Below are positions 26,101-38,600 of a stretch of 64,000 bases of DNA, piece after piece. Under the pieces are notes generated by a model that was not told where the DNA came from, searched no databases, and saw only the letters and a program-made list of their open reading frames with translations. Both the position numbers and the translations under genes were made by a program. Source of the DNA: Ptychodera flava. Lineage: Eukaryota > Hemichordata > Enteropneusta > Ptychoderidae. The stretch lies in the NCBI RefSeq assembly GCF_041260155.1, contig NC_091933.1, forward strand, positions 24,151,174 through 24,215,173, given 5' to 3'. The number at the start of each line of letters is the position of its first letter. Within the stretch, counting starts at the first letter, position 1.

Positions 26101-29100
26101 TGAGACACTTCTGAGGGTCACATAAATTCATGTGCGTATATTCTGCTGAGCAGCATGGTATAAAATAGTGCTTGTGTCCCATCTGCATTGTCTCCTAAAG
26201 TTAACTATGATTATCAATGATTTAAGTTATGCCTGGTTTCTGAGTAAGCATAGCTATACAGTACCTGGTTTTCATTTTTTTCTGCAAATCAATCAAACTG
26301 TAGTATGATAAACAGACAAAACCCTTGGCACTCTACGTAGTACTGTCTCAAGCACTACACGCTGGATATCTAAAACAAACCTCTTTATCAGTTTATTGAG
26401 TTTTACACACACACAGTCACACGAGTGAAAACTAGTTGCACTCAAAGATAGAGCTTATCTGAAGGGTTATAGAGCTATCACTGGGCGAATTCTGTTTCAA
26501 ACAAGCACATAGATACAGCCTGAACTGAACTATCAGAGACTGACTTGATTTTGACTTATGGACTTACCTGGAAGCCCCTTCTTTCAGGAGGTGGTCATTA
26601 TCAACTAGCACACGTACATCTGAAGACCAAATAAAAACCCAACAGTGCTTATGTTATTAAACTTGTGTAAAAATGTACGTTGTAAGGTAAAATGACTGCT
26701 TGAAACTTTATACGACTTTTAGGTTAATCTGAACCATCTAATATTTATATATATTTCCAATTTCATAATTTCTTCCTATATGTTGAACATACTGTTTGCG
26801 ATTTCTGTGCATATGCTACATACACACTGTTTGTAGTTCTATCACTGCTGGTTGAGGTTTCACTGTACAGTTTGAGTAGAATTTTCCTTTTGTGTGCCTA
26901 GCTGACACACTGGCCATATGCCTGGCCATCACACCTGGCCATCACACAATTGTACGACGCAACAAGAACGGTTTTCTGAAAACACTATGATTTTGACTGT
27001 GGTTTATAAAATTCAGCTCAGAAAGAAGAATAATGATAAGGTTTATTAACAACACAACAGGTTTATATCTCTGTGTATTAGATGCTTCAGTATTGTCAAG
27101 ACAAGTAACATCAAGGGCAATACCTCTTGCAGGTGAGATATACTGGGACATAAGCCCCAGTATTTTTGTGAATAACTTTACATATTTAGAGACCTTCCGG
27201 CTGCAGATGTTTTTGAGAGGGCATAACTGTTAATTGTATGTAGAAGCCCTACTCATACCACGAATGTTGCTCAATGTTGCATGCTGGTTTCTGTCGTACT
27301 GTAAAAAGTCATTACTTTGGCTGCAAAATGATGCTTCAAAGACTCAAATCTTGCCAGTGGTGTTTGCCATACAATTCTGTATGTAATACTCTCTGCGTCG
27401 TACACTATACAAAAATTATTTCATTAAAGTCAAACACTTTCATTACATAACGATGTAATGAGTTTGAACTACTGTACTTCCTTTGAGTACATGTATAACT
27501 TGCACCTGCAAGAATGCTGACAAAAAATTTTATTATTCCCTCTGTGGCAGCTGTGGCGTTTTCATTAAACTCTGAATAATTACCAGCTTTACAGCACTGT
27601 TCATGTTGCTTACATATTTTGGTACTGTGTCTGAGCAGAGCTAAGATGAGTATTACAACATGAACAACAATTCTTTGCAACGTCACTGTGCATAATATAT
27701 GTACCGGTACATGTGTAGAGAGAGCAGATACTATGATTATGTTGGGGCTCTGGAATCATCAGATATCCACTTGCTGAACCTCAAAGAAAGTACAAAAATT
27801 CCTAATCAAATGGCAACATTTCTGTTGTCCATATTTATTCACAATAAATTCCTGAAATGCACACCTGTATGTAACCTTCTTGTTTCTATTTTATGAACCC
27901 TTCACAGAAGTTCCTCCTTCTGAGCTGTTGTTATTCATAACACGAAGCAATAAAAATACCATCACTATTATTTCAGATGGCATATATAACTTACATAAGG
28001 ATCGAGAGAGGTTGTATTCTATGGTATTACTGATTTTCAAATAATTTTTCACATGCAAGTCTTCCTAAGACACCAATGAAAGAGGGCTGAAAATGTTTTG
28101 CAGTCATGCACATCAATGCATTCACTTGTGTTAACTTTATATTTCATACAGCATACATGAATTAGATGGAACTAACCGCTAAAGACTTCATTGAACTCTC
28201 CTGGTGGGGCGTGCTTGATGAAATCTGCTGCAATACGAACCTGGAAAAAATTACAAAATAAGGTATATTGGTAAACTCTTAGAGTACACTAGCCCATCAC
28301 AGTAATTGAAAAAACACATGCAGGTCTATGATGTTGCAAATGCCTGTATTTTCTAGTATACATAAAGAAACTTTGAAATCAAGTGGGCGTAAACTAAATA
28401 TGAGACCTCATGCTGACAATAGACATAAAATGTGTGAAGAGGAAACAGAAAGTTCTGACTGTTTATTTATAGCTTTCATGAACTGTACTGTAGTATATAT
28501 ATAAGAAATTATTATACACCTACTGCCGTAACCTATGGGAGTTTGACCATCCAATAACTTTCCGTATTTTGTATAGTACGCGGAGTCCCCAATACGGGAG
28601 ACGCGCGACGCGCCTGTTTGACCTTTGACCTAGCGATTATCGGATGTAAACAAACTATTTTACGGTGAGTTATAGATATAATAACAACTTCCACCAAAAT
28701 GCATTCGTAGTATAAGGTTTAAAACACGCTAAACACAAAACCGAGTCTAAATGCAATTGATTTTTATTTTAAAAAACTAATTAAATTGAAAACATTAAGC
28801 GAAGTTTGCTTGTACTGCACTGAAAATTAATTGGCTTCGTGCCAACGTAAGGGGCTTGTACTACGGAGCAGTAGATCGCGCGCATTCCACTCATATCGCG
28901 CGTGCCGCATCCCTCAAAATTTACCATAGAATTAGTTTATACGGACGATTAATGGAGGGAGGTGTATAATAATAGGCTTATACAGAAAATACAGCCCTGT
29001 ATGGACTCGGGCTCAGTGAGTGACGTATTGGACTCGTCTTCGGCTCATCCAATACGTCACTCACTGAGCCCTCGTCCATACAGGGCCGTATTTTGTGAAT

Positions 29101-32100
29101 AACCCTATAGTATATGGTGTGGTGATGTGTATATGGTCCATCAATATATCAATGTTTCAAAGATTATAAATAAAATATTGATCATCATATATTTGATCAC
29201 ATTTGTGTGCCTTGTATGTGTAACATGTATTTCTATATTCATTAACAATTACTGGATTTTTCCAACAACATCCATCTAAAAATGTACAAGAAGACTTTCT
29301 ATGAACAGGATAACAAAACACCAATGCCTGAATGATAAGACAAAATAAAGTCCTGCTGTGTTTTGTTTTGTTTTTTTTTGTTGCAGCTAGCAGTGTTCTC
29401 CCTAGGCCCTTCAAGCGTCACGTATCCGTGACGCTTGCCTTGATCGCCGTGACGCTTGCTACAATGCCGTGACGCTTCAGATTTTTCCCGACACCCTTGA
29501 TTGACAGCCCCACTTGACGGCTCAGTGTATTCATTGGCATGGGACATCTGCCAAAACTAGCCTTATCAACATCGTTTTTAGTCCTGAATAGACTTTTTCG
29601 TGTTGATTGACGAGTTTACATTAATCAATTGACACGTACAAAGGTGTTGAAAAACACCGGCCGAGCGGCACATCGGTGTGGCCGCGACTTTGATCATGTT
29701 GATCGAGCGTCGTGTCAATGGCCGTTTATCAAGTTACGTGGGGGGATAACAGCGACGTCAACGCCGTGAAAATGCTGGTGGTCAAAGCTATCGGTCAAAA
29801 TTGCGACCCTCAAGAAAGGTTTATAAGGCGTCTATACCTGATGACGGTTAGTCTACATGAAATCTCCATGGCAGTATTACGAACGCGCATTTGTATTTTA
29901 ATTATTTTTCTGTTCTTGTTGTTGAGACAAACGGTGAAAGTATCAGAGCAGGAGAACGGTAGAGTCCGTGGGCTGCACACGTTACGTGTGCGTCATATTA
30001 CGCGACGCTGACTTGACCTAGTGTCTCGATGTTGGGGTCACTGTAATTTTACAAGTTTTTTGGCTAACCGTACAATCGTTCTTTTGCATTCTTGTAGTCT
30101 TTTTTTTATTTCGCGCAAAGTTTTTAAAAATATGAGTTTGGATTAACATTTTGGTCGCGAAATGATGTCTACAGTGCCATGTGACGTAAACAGGTCAGGC
30201 GATTTCCAAGATGGCGGTCGATGTGTGGGCTTTGAGCGCTAGCGTTTCGCGCTGTTTTCAAGTGCAGGTCTCGTTTCAGGTTCGCTAAGGAGGCAAGTTA
30301 CTAAAACGACAGGCGTTTCATAAATTTTGGTGACTATCATTCGTGTAAATACGTCTGAATTTTATGTTATGGTAAACCGTAACAGTCCCTCTATTCATTG
30401 GGACCGTGACCGTAATCATGTGCTCAAAAACTCGCTGGGGTACACAGCCCTGATTGTGTGGCTTCGTTGCTCTGTATAATTTCGTAAACAAGTGACGCAA
30501 TGTTTCATCGCAAACGTTTCTCCATGCAATGAGCGTACGAGTTGAATTTTTCCAACTGAAGTTGGATTGCTGAAGAAACCAAGATGTGACCGTTCAGTTT
30601 TCATGTATGAATTCATGGTGCTACCTGTAAACTAAATTGTTTATTCCCCTGATATGTATGTTCATGCAGCAGTGTGTGTAAGTAAATAAAACGCATGTTA
30701 AATGACTACAATTTGCAGTGACTGTTTTACGTGTGTATGTATTTAAATATATGTTAATGTATGCAAATTAATTATGTAAATTTTATGCAAATTTCCGACA
30801 TGCTTGCCCTTGATCCTAGGGAGAACACTGAGCTAGTGCACATAGAAATATTCTGACATTTATTCATCATTTTATTGTTCGTTGTATCACCGGCAGTTTA
30901 TAATTCCATTCCCATACAGCACATAGAACCACATGTACACAGTGATCTGCTCACTGACACACTTTGCCTGTGCAATGGTGTATTTGATATAATTAACAAA
31001 TGTAATTCTGTCTGGGAAGAAACTCAAAACAATAACAATGCATGTTATACATGTGTAAACTGAATTGACAGTTGCATTCTGGGTACTTGAACATGTTTCA
31101 GGGAGTACTCTATACAAAGATATTATAATTGAAACACAGTAACACTATTCTAAAATAATGAAAAACCTGCAAAGACTATAAAACCTGTAAAAACTGTAAT
31201 TGCTGAAGATTTATATCTTACAAAACAAAAGACTTCACCAGTTCATGCTCAATATTATTTTAATATTTTTTAAGAATCATTCAAACTTAAGCCATTGAGG
31301 TATAATCTGTGCTGGTTTAATTTGCATATATTATTAATAACAAATTTCAAGTTTACATGAACCATTACGATTACAGGAACACAAGCCTGTCAGTTCAAAA
31401 TTTAAAAGGACATTAGCTGGAACTTTGATGATTTTTTCACATTTTTCGCTTTTAATGTCAACTGAAATTTCTTGTTCTACTCCTAAAGGCGCGCAGTCTG
31501 CAGAGATACGGAGTATTCAGTTTGTCAACTCTGCCTGTATGTGTACAGATTGCCCCGTTCTTATTTACATGTGAAATTTAGTCAGGACTAAAATTTGAAT
31601 GTAAACAATAACAGTGCAGTTCACATGTGTACACACTGTGATGCCTTCATAAGCTGAAATGTGTGTGTTTCAACACACTTTGGGGAGTGAAGCACGGTAG
31701 TTTACATACAAATAAAAATAGTGAAAAAATCAAAAGTTACAGCCACCATCCCTTCAATTTCAAAATTGCATCAGTCTCACTGGGGTTACATTGATTCTAA
31801 TGGTACCTGGGATTGAGTACTGAGAATTCTAATGATTCCTTGTATTCTGTAACATACAGTACATCAGGGAGTAAGTGTACCTAAAATATGTTGACTACAC
31901 ACATTTCTCCAATGAACACTGACCTAAAAAATGTTTTAATTTGATAATTAGACTGTGAGTGTTCAGCAACCTGATAATCAACAGTGATATTGACTGTAGA
32001 AAACCTTGGATGATTTATACTAAAGCGGCTGCCTGTAGTTGGTGATATTTCTCATGCTGTTTAATTGTACCAATATAGAGACAGCGTCATTATGGTAATT

Positions 32101-35100
32101 GTTATGACCCGCAGTGCTGTGATTCCTTTTACTGAAGGAATGTAAATATATCATCACTGTATACAACTTTTTGTTTATCATTATATAATGCTATGAGTCA
32201 TTTTATTGAAGAAAAATTTACAGAATATCGTTTGTTGCTGACATTGAGACTGCGCTTTACATTTGTTATTTCAACATCCTCTTTCAAAGTTGGGGTCACC
32301 AGTGATTATTTGCCTTTATCTGTAATACATACTAAACTGATGTAACTAGACAGATTAGGCTTGCTATCTGTAGTTTAATTAGTCTCTACTGTCCATGCAA
32401 AGTAAATAAGATCATGGTGAAGGTTCAGCATGAAGCACCTTGATCAGAGTTGAAGTGTCAATGTACCATGTCAGGTTACCATTCTTAATACAAGAATATC
32501 ATGGCGGTCATTTATCACATGAATTGATTCCATCATGTCATCATTCTTGTGGTCCAAACTGTCATCAAAATCTTGATGAAACTTCTAGTTTTTGGCATAT
32601 TTTTAACTGCAACACAAACACACACACAGACACACACACACACTACCTTTCCTATAATGCTATTTTCAGACACTCATCATTGTCCCTTATTCTGAATTCC
32701 CATGGCTACAGTTGCATGTGGGACATTTGGCTTTTTAGTAGTAATACTTCCTGATTGATGAATAGAATGTTTAGATGACTGTCAAGGGTTGTCGATTGAT
32801 GCAAGATCCATACTTTGCACTGGCTAATCACAGCTCTACTTCAATTCTTTGGATTCTAAGCACTTTGTGTATTTGGGTAGGATATTTTTGGTCAAAGTAA
32901 TACATCTGTTTGCAGTCCAGAGAAAATGTAACCCATTTTTGTTATAGTGTGTTCCTTTGCTCTGTGTCCTGTAAATTCCTTGATGATGCTAAAATAAATG
33001 ACTATGAACAAATTACATGCATTCTAAATTTTGCAAAAATGTATGCATTTGAAAATACATTGACACATCCTGACTGTCCTGATGACAAACCTACGTATTC
33101 AATGCAATCTGTAATAACCGTGAACTTATCCTTCGGTCAATCACAGGTTTGCCTTCTAAATTCTATTCATTGCGTCATAATTAAGCCTTTCTCAATCTTT
33201 CTCAAATGTTCCTTGCATGAGGGTCTCAAAAAGGACTTCCCAAAGGTAAGTTAAAAAATTTTAACACTTTCAGATCACAGACCTATATTTCTTTACTGAA
33301 GTATACTACAGTTCCAAATTTGAAACTCAAGCTAAGTGTACAATGGGTTAGAATAAACATTCTGCAGTCTTGGACAGTCAAGTATAGGTGCCTAACTAAA
33401 CTATGGCTTAATATAAAGCAGTTTCATTTAGCAATGAATACCAAATGTGTGAAAAGCTGCCATTAAAATTCATTTGTGTTCACTGATTTTTACATTGAAA
33501 TTAAAGTGATTGCACTGAGCACTTACATCTGAAATCCTCTTTACACAAATACATGTCAGAGAAAAAAATTCATTTTTTTCAACACAGTAGCAGTAGAGCA
33601 ACTTCGACTGAAGACATACTGAAGATGAGAAGATCACTAACATGATGGATAAACTTAATAATTATATATCAAATGCTTGATTTTCACTGTCACCTAAACA
33701 AAATGCTTGAACACTTAAATAAATTAATAATTATTCTTACAGACCAAAGCATAAAAAGAGTCCAATGAAGTTACTTTTTTGTAAATTTTGACACAATTGG
33801 GTGTATCAGTCGTGCATCGTTTTGAACATAAAAAAGACAGGAGAGCTGCATGCCAACTCAGCATGCCAACTCAAGGCAACCAATGCAAAGTATACGCATG
33901 GTAGTATTATGCACATTATACACTCCTTACATGTCAACACAGAGAAGACTGTAAACCTGTCCTTTAAGTTGATTCTGCATTATGATTTTCTGGTATCACT
34001 GAACCTTTCCAGAACTGAAACAACAATAATTGACATTGTGAAGGGGGAGATAACCTCTTTGAAATGTCAATTATGTGTTTACCTGATGTCAGCCACTCGG
34101 TCACATCATATTTGTTTTAAAGCGAAAATGATCAAACAAACGTTATGATAAAAACGGAATCTGTGGACCCTTCTCTGCTGTAAAATAGCATTACATCATG
34201 CTTAAATTTAGTTTCCCTCATCAGAGACATGCCCTCCTTATCTACTGCGATGATGGACTGCCCTATGCTGTCACTAGGCAAGAACCTATCCTCTATGATA
34301 AATTTTGCAAGAACCCATCCTCTATGATAAATTTTGCCTTTGCCGTGTAAAAACAAACAAAACAAAGTCAACAAAGCATAGTTCAAAGACTATGTAGGCT
34401 TGCATTTATGCAACTGTCAACTATAAACAAGGCACTGGCTGGCACCAGAACGTCCATTCGAAAAACACTTTGAACTGAGCATGATGACATTGACATTGGG
34501 TGAAATTGTTAAAGCCACAATGTTTACCGAACTGTCAAGGCTTGCACGATAATATACCCTGAAAATATGTCATTCAATTACAATTATTCTGTAACCAAAA
34601 TCAGAAAGGGCTTTGACGCCCTTGTGATTAATGCAGTAGGATCTTGCCTGTTTGACTGATTCTACCATAAAAGGAAATCTCCTTTAGGTGTTAATAACCT
34701 GACAGTGATAACACGCCCATTGAAAACATTTCATTGGCAGTGGCCCTCTGGCTGACGATAGTTACGTTTCCGGGTTCAGCTTTCTGAAAGGTGTTGTTAT
34801 TTCTCGAGTGAGAGCACATACAGACGAGGAGCTAGTCTGAATTATTAGTACCCTACAATAAATGACTGAGGAGAGGGTTAAAACCCATGGCTCCCGACAC
34901 TAGGCAACTTGCCGGTATGGAAGAAGAGAAACTTCCTGGGATATTCCATCGACAGAGAGTCGAACAGGAAGTGTTGTGAAAAAACTGCTGAAAATGAAGC
35001 AAATGCCCACACGTTTCCAATGACATTCCCGAACAAAATCCTAGTGAGTTCCAACAGCTCGAGGTGTTAAAATATAATCAAAGGAATGTGATAAAACCAA

Positions 35101-35146
35101 CCTTTTCAGCATCAGAAATCTGTTCACCGTAATTATCGGAAGCCAT
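20102..35146 (-). CDS. CAPZA: F-actin-capping protein subunit alpha (CapZ alpha)
   Basis: CapZ alpha pairs with the beta subunit to cap barbed ends of actin filaments in the cytoplasm. Eight coding exons were traced on the minus strand: 35102-35146, 28177-28240, 26568-26619, 25839-25902, 25151-25363, 23859-23938, 21000-21156 and 20102-20305. All junctions are GT-AG and in phase. Total 879 nt, 292 aa, against about 286 aa in vertebrates. Family hallmarks are visible: the N-terminal helix with [13 protein letters not shown] (exon 2), [12 protein letters not shown] and HYSNGYST (exon 5), [14 protein letters not shown] (exons 6-7), [18 protein letters not shown] (exon 7), and the C-terminal [19 protein letters not shown] followed by an amphipathic tail ending GQELKKV, the actin-binding tentacle. 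The start ATG at 35146 has a strong context (ccaccATGG). Intron 1 (28241-35101) is about 6.9 kb and full of mobile elements. The gene shares a short divergent promoter with PEX26. Identity is very secure. Confidence 0.97.
21720..21960 (-). repeat. Partial copy of the 40.3-kb microsatellite-linked element
   Basis: On the reverse strand this matches 40440-40560 closely. Shared blocks include agtatttggtgtaca, gagatgtgaatttgttcaaa, tgaaca(c/t)(a/g)tcagtg and tgcaaatgagg, and an agctccc/ggctccc motif precedes both. The end next to the simple repeat carries ACATACAGACATACAG-type sequence, as at 40.4 kb. It lies in CapZ alpha intron 7, just upstream of exon 7 in transcription order. The tandem array is absent or reduced to one unit. 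Confidence 0.7.
28505..29110. repeat. Inverted-repeat element with 47-bp hairpin in CapZ alpha intron 1
   Basis: A strong hairpin has its left arm at about 28986-29032 (from aaaatacagccctgtatgga) and its right arm at about 29047-29094 (ending tccatacagggccgtatttt), with a ~14-nt loop. The core gctcagtgagtgacgtattgga is repeated in reverse complement. A second inverted pair (ttattatacacct at about 28510 and aggtgtataataa at about 28961) suggests a larger foldback element of up to 0.6 kb with a CpG-rich interior. Its outer boundaries are uncertain and there is no open frame. Confidence 0.55.
29391..30830. mobile_element. 1.44-kb hAT-like non-autonomous transposon
   Basis: The left terminus cagtgttctccctagg at 29391 recurs in reverse complement as cctagggagaacactg ending at 30830. 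Immediate flanks share agctag (29385-29390 and 30831-30836), an incomplete form of an 8-bp duplication. CAGTG-type termini are typical of hAT elements. Behind the left end a gtgacgcttg motif is repeated several times between about 29411 and 29477. The interior is CpG-richer than the surroundings and includes an open frame at 29712-30011 (99 aa, not recognised). There is no DDE or BED domain. It lies in CapZ alpha intron 1. Confidence 0.75.
31402..31757. mobile_element. TTAA-type MITE, family 2, copy 1
   Basis: The left end TTAAAAGGACATTAGCTGGA is mirrored by the right end (reverse complement TTGAAGGGATGGTGGCTGTA). Both continue into an AACTTT(T)GATxxTTTTTTCAC block. The interior carries a tttagtcaggactaaa palindrome. 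The same architecture recurs at 63521-63868, which supports a real family. About 356 bp, non-coding, in CapZ alpha intron 1. The termini suggest piggyBac-like mobilisation. Confidence 0.65.
32617..32644. repeat. CA microsatellite
   Basis: A short CA run interrupted by single bases (acacaaacacacacacagac and onward) in CapZ alpha intron 1. Confidence 0.8.
34278..34335. repeat. Two-copy 29-bp tandem duplication
   Basis: Two adjacent 29-bp units, each beginning gcaagaacc and ending gataaatttt, differ by one base (cctatcc versus cccatcc). They lie in CapZ alpha intron 1. No function is evident. Confidence 0.85.
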
Positions 35147-35653
35147 GGTGGTGTCTGTGCGTCTGCCCTACACGCCTCATTCCATACGGAATTCTGGGTA
35201 ATGCAACCTTGCAGTTGGCCGTTCGGGGCATTATCGCACTTCAGTCCAAAAAATCCATTAATGTACCATAGATTCTTTGAAAGTATCACGAACAATAATA
35301 TGTGAAATTCTTGTAATATTATTAAGATTTGATTAAAATTTCAAATCAGTCTTATGGGACTTGGCCATAGTACTTATTTCAGTTAACCTAGGTATTCTAC
35401 AGGAAGTGAAAGGAACACAGTTGCTTGGCGCAAGTACTTCCCATCTCATCCACGGCTACAGCTGCATCAGAGGGTAGAACAACACCTGAAACCGACTTTG
35501 TTTTGTTTGTATTTTATTGGTATTGTCAACTTTATTTTACATTTCGAAATGGCTGGATGAATTTCGGCATCTAAAATATGTAACAAAAATTAACTGTACT
35601 ACATTGGTTCGAAGTTTTACCACAATAGTGATGGCAAATGAGCTCGAATCAGA
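35147..35653. promoter_or_regulatory. Divergent promoter of CapZ alpha and PEX26
   Basis: The two start codons, on opposite strands, are only about 507 bp apart. Both 5' UTRs and one shared regulatory region must fit in this gap. The part next to CapZ alpha is CpG-richer and contains a ttacccagaattcc segment reminiscent of ZNF143/SBF-type promoter elements; that match is loose. No TATA box stands out at a sensible spacing. Confidence 0.55.
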
Positions 35654-38600
35654 ATGCAGACTGAAGTTCTGCAGTGTAATAGAAAAGGGGAACGACCTTC
35701 TGATATTCCAAATTTTTCTGATCTGCTGCAACTTTGCCAGGAAGAGATTGCTGATGTTCAGCGGTATCAGAAGCTCGTAGAACGTTCAATGGAAGTCAAT
35801 TCTGAAAAGGGAAATCTCAGTGACTTGATGTAAGAAGAAGTTTGTTCAGAACATAGACCTTAGAGAAAAACACCCTGTTTTTCTCTTGGGTCTATGTTTA
35901 GAAGTAGATAGTTTGTTTATGCACCTTGGAGTCATGGGAGGGATAGTCATAAATGCAGACCGGGGATAATGTAATGATAATACAATCCAAGACTGCATAT
36001 TTTAGGCAGCACATGCATATCACGTTCCATATGTGTAAATACTCAATTTCTTTTTTTTTGCAAAAGCAGAGTTTTTTAACAATCTCTTTTCAAAGTTCCC
36101 CAACTTTTGACCAGCCTCTTCTATGATCTTATATTCTATAAGTGGTGCCTCCACATCGTCACACAAATGGGTCATCTGTCCAGTTTTCATTCAAGTGAAA
36201 TGAGATGTCCTCATAGGTGCATGTGGTAACAAACTTCAAAGATAGTGTACAAAAAAAATAAACATGTATTTGAATGTAGATAGTTGTTTAACATCTCACC
36301 AGATTGTGACTTTAGTTATGATTGTCTGCCAACTGTTTTTAGCATACAATCAACTTGAAACCCCAAAGATCCGACATCTGAGAGCCCATTAATGAATTTG
36401 AGTAATGACACTACACAAACACCAACTCATGCAAAGCTTTGCAAGATTTACATGTAGTATAACTGGACAGTTTCATTGAATGTATGAGTAGAGAAAATAT
36501 TGATTAAACAATGTGTATAGTTTTGTCCGTCTGCTATTTCAACGCTATCTCTTTTGTGACACAATGCTCAGTCTTAATGATGATGGAACACGCATGTTGC
36601 ATGAGCCTGTTCACAAAAGTTTTTAAAAGGTTTTAGCGAAACTTCAGGTATTTATCTAGAAGCTGTTATACTAAAAAACTCCTCCATGGCTGCAGTTTGT
36701 GAGTTGTTGACATCAACAAATTTAAACTTCACTATGCTTTTGCAATACTATTTTATATTGCATTTACATTACAGCTATGAAGTAAATGAACCTGTTTGCT
36801 GTTTTTCCAACTGACAATTTTTTTTCAGTGAGCGCCATGGCGAGAGAAATTGAATTTCTCCATTCTTTCTTCCCCTTCCATCGTGATATTCATTTCGCCA
36901 GGCATTATCTGTCAACACTGCTGGAATCATTGTGTGTCCTTGCCATACAAGCACATGCTGAAAGTGGTCAACATAAGGAAGTGCTTCCATATTTGAAGAA
37001 GTGCTACCATGGTGTTAAATACTATCCAGAGAAGATCATACAGATGTGGTAAGCTACAGCTGTCACATATTACAATACACACAAGACATGTCCATTTCAA
37101 CCCTACCCCCACCTCCTCCCTTCCAGTATTACAAGAACCTCCTGTGCTCCTATTGAAAACAATTAGGGATGAACCAAAATCTGGGTGTTGAAAGAGTGAA
37201 ATCACAAAGTTTACAAATTGAGATGGCAAAAAAGAAATATCATTCACTGCAAAATAACTTTTATACATGCCAATTGGAAGATGCGTTGGCAAGTCTGACA
37301 GCAGGCATGGGTTTGAACATGCATCCATTTTAAGCAAGTTGTAGTTTCATACCAACCTTGGACAGTCAGCCTGTGTGTACCTCGATGAATCAAGTGAAAA
37401 TCAATCAGAGAGATGAAAATCCTTTTGTGCCATTCTGATTTCCCAGGGAGTCAGTAAAAGCCATGTAAGATGTCCTTATACATGGAAGTACGTGACATCA
37501 TCCTTTCAGTTTCAGACCTCATAGGTGAATGATGTCATCCACAATCCCTCCAGGCACTGTATGTCATCATATTTGTTTCAGACGCCGTTGGTGCATTGTA
37601 CCATATTATTTGAGCCAGGCAAGTTTAGACAAGCCACAGTCCCCCGTAATGGAGGGACTGTGCGGACAGGCCCTGATCCTGCCACGCAAGGCAATTGTGT
37701 GTGCATGTGTGTGTGTGTGTGTATGTGTGTGTCTGTGTGTGTGTGTGCAGTCTAAGATACAAGCTGTCTCCAGATGGTTGATGGTACTAAGTCTGAGTGT
37801 CAGTCAATCCCAAATGTGCACTGATAAATTCAGATTGGAAATGTATTCAGGTTACTTTTTAGAGAAGACTTTTGAATGTTGATATTTTTTTGAATGGGTG
37901 CACTTTGATAAATAACTCATCATAGTAAGGAATACAGTAATAAGTGTTTTGAAAATGTTTGTATCTGGATGTTTTACATTTGCAAAATAGTGAGGATCAT
38001 ATATTCTAGTCTAATCTTAGCATTTGTACACTCTCGCAAGTTGTAAATTACAGTGTATGTTCTAGGTCTATCAGCAACATGATCCAATGTACAAACAAGC
38101 TATTATCAGCACTGATATTTTATTCAGTTTCTATGATATGGTAATGCACTTCCTCATCATACGCAACAACTTAATGCAAAGAGTTTGCTGTTTTACAGCT
38201 TCCAATATGCTCACATACTGAAAAAATCGACCAACTCAAAAAGGCATTATTCCTGACAAGACTAGACAGAAACAAATTACATCAATGGAAAGCTTTAGGT
38301 TAGTCCAAGATGTCAATTACTTAGATACACACTATCAGTAAGTGTACCACATCAAGTAACATGCCAGTTTAAAGGTAGAACAATCCATAGGGACAGATAT
38401 TATAACTCAGATTTTTACAAAAATGGGTTTTTTTTGGTCATCTCCTTGTATTTGAAGGGAATACTGTGAACCATGATACTGCATTGCAAATTGGTCAATC
38501 AACAGCCATTGTTAATCACTACCGTTAAAGTCATTTTATAAGACGCGTCTTTTATTATGATGTTGCAAATTTTGAACCCGAATTATTTCTCAAGAGATGG

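Noticed and set aside
29712..30011. 99-aa frame in the hAT-like element as a transposase
   Set aside because: No DDE/RNase H, BED or dimerisation motif; too short.
33801..34148. 115-aa plus-strand open frame in CapZ alpha intron 1
   Set aside because: No recognisable family and no regulatory context; best explained by chance.
37525..37882. Overlapping plus-strand frames through the TG microsatellite
   Set aside because: Translation is Cys/Val dipeptide repeat from (TG)n; not coding.
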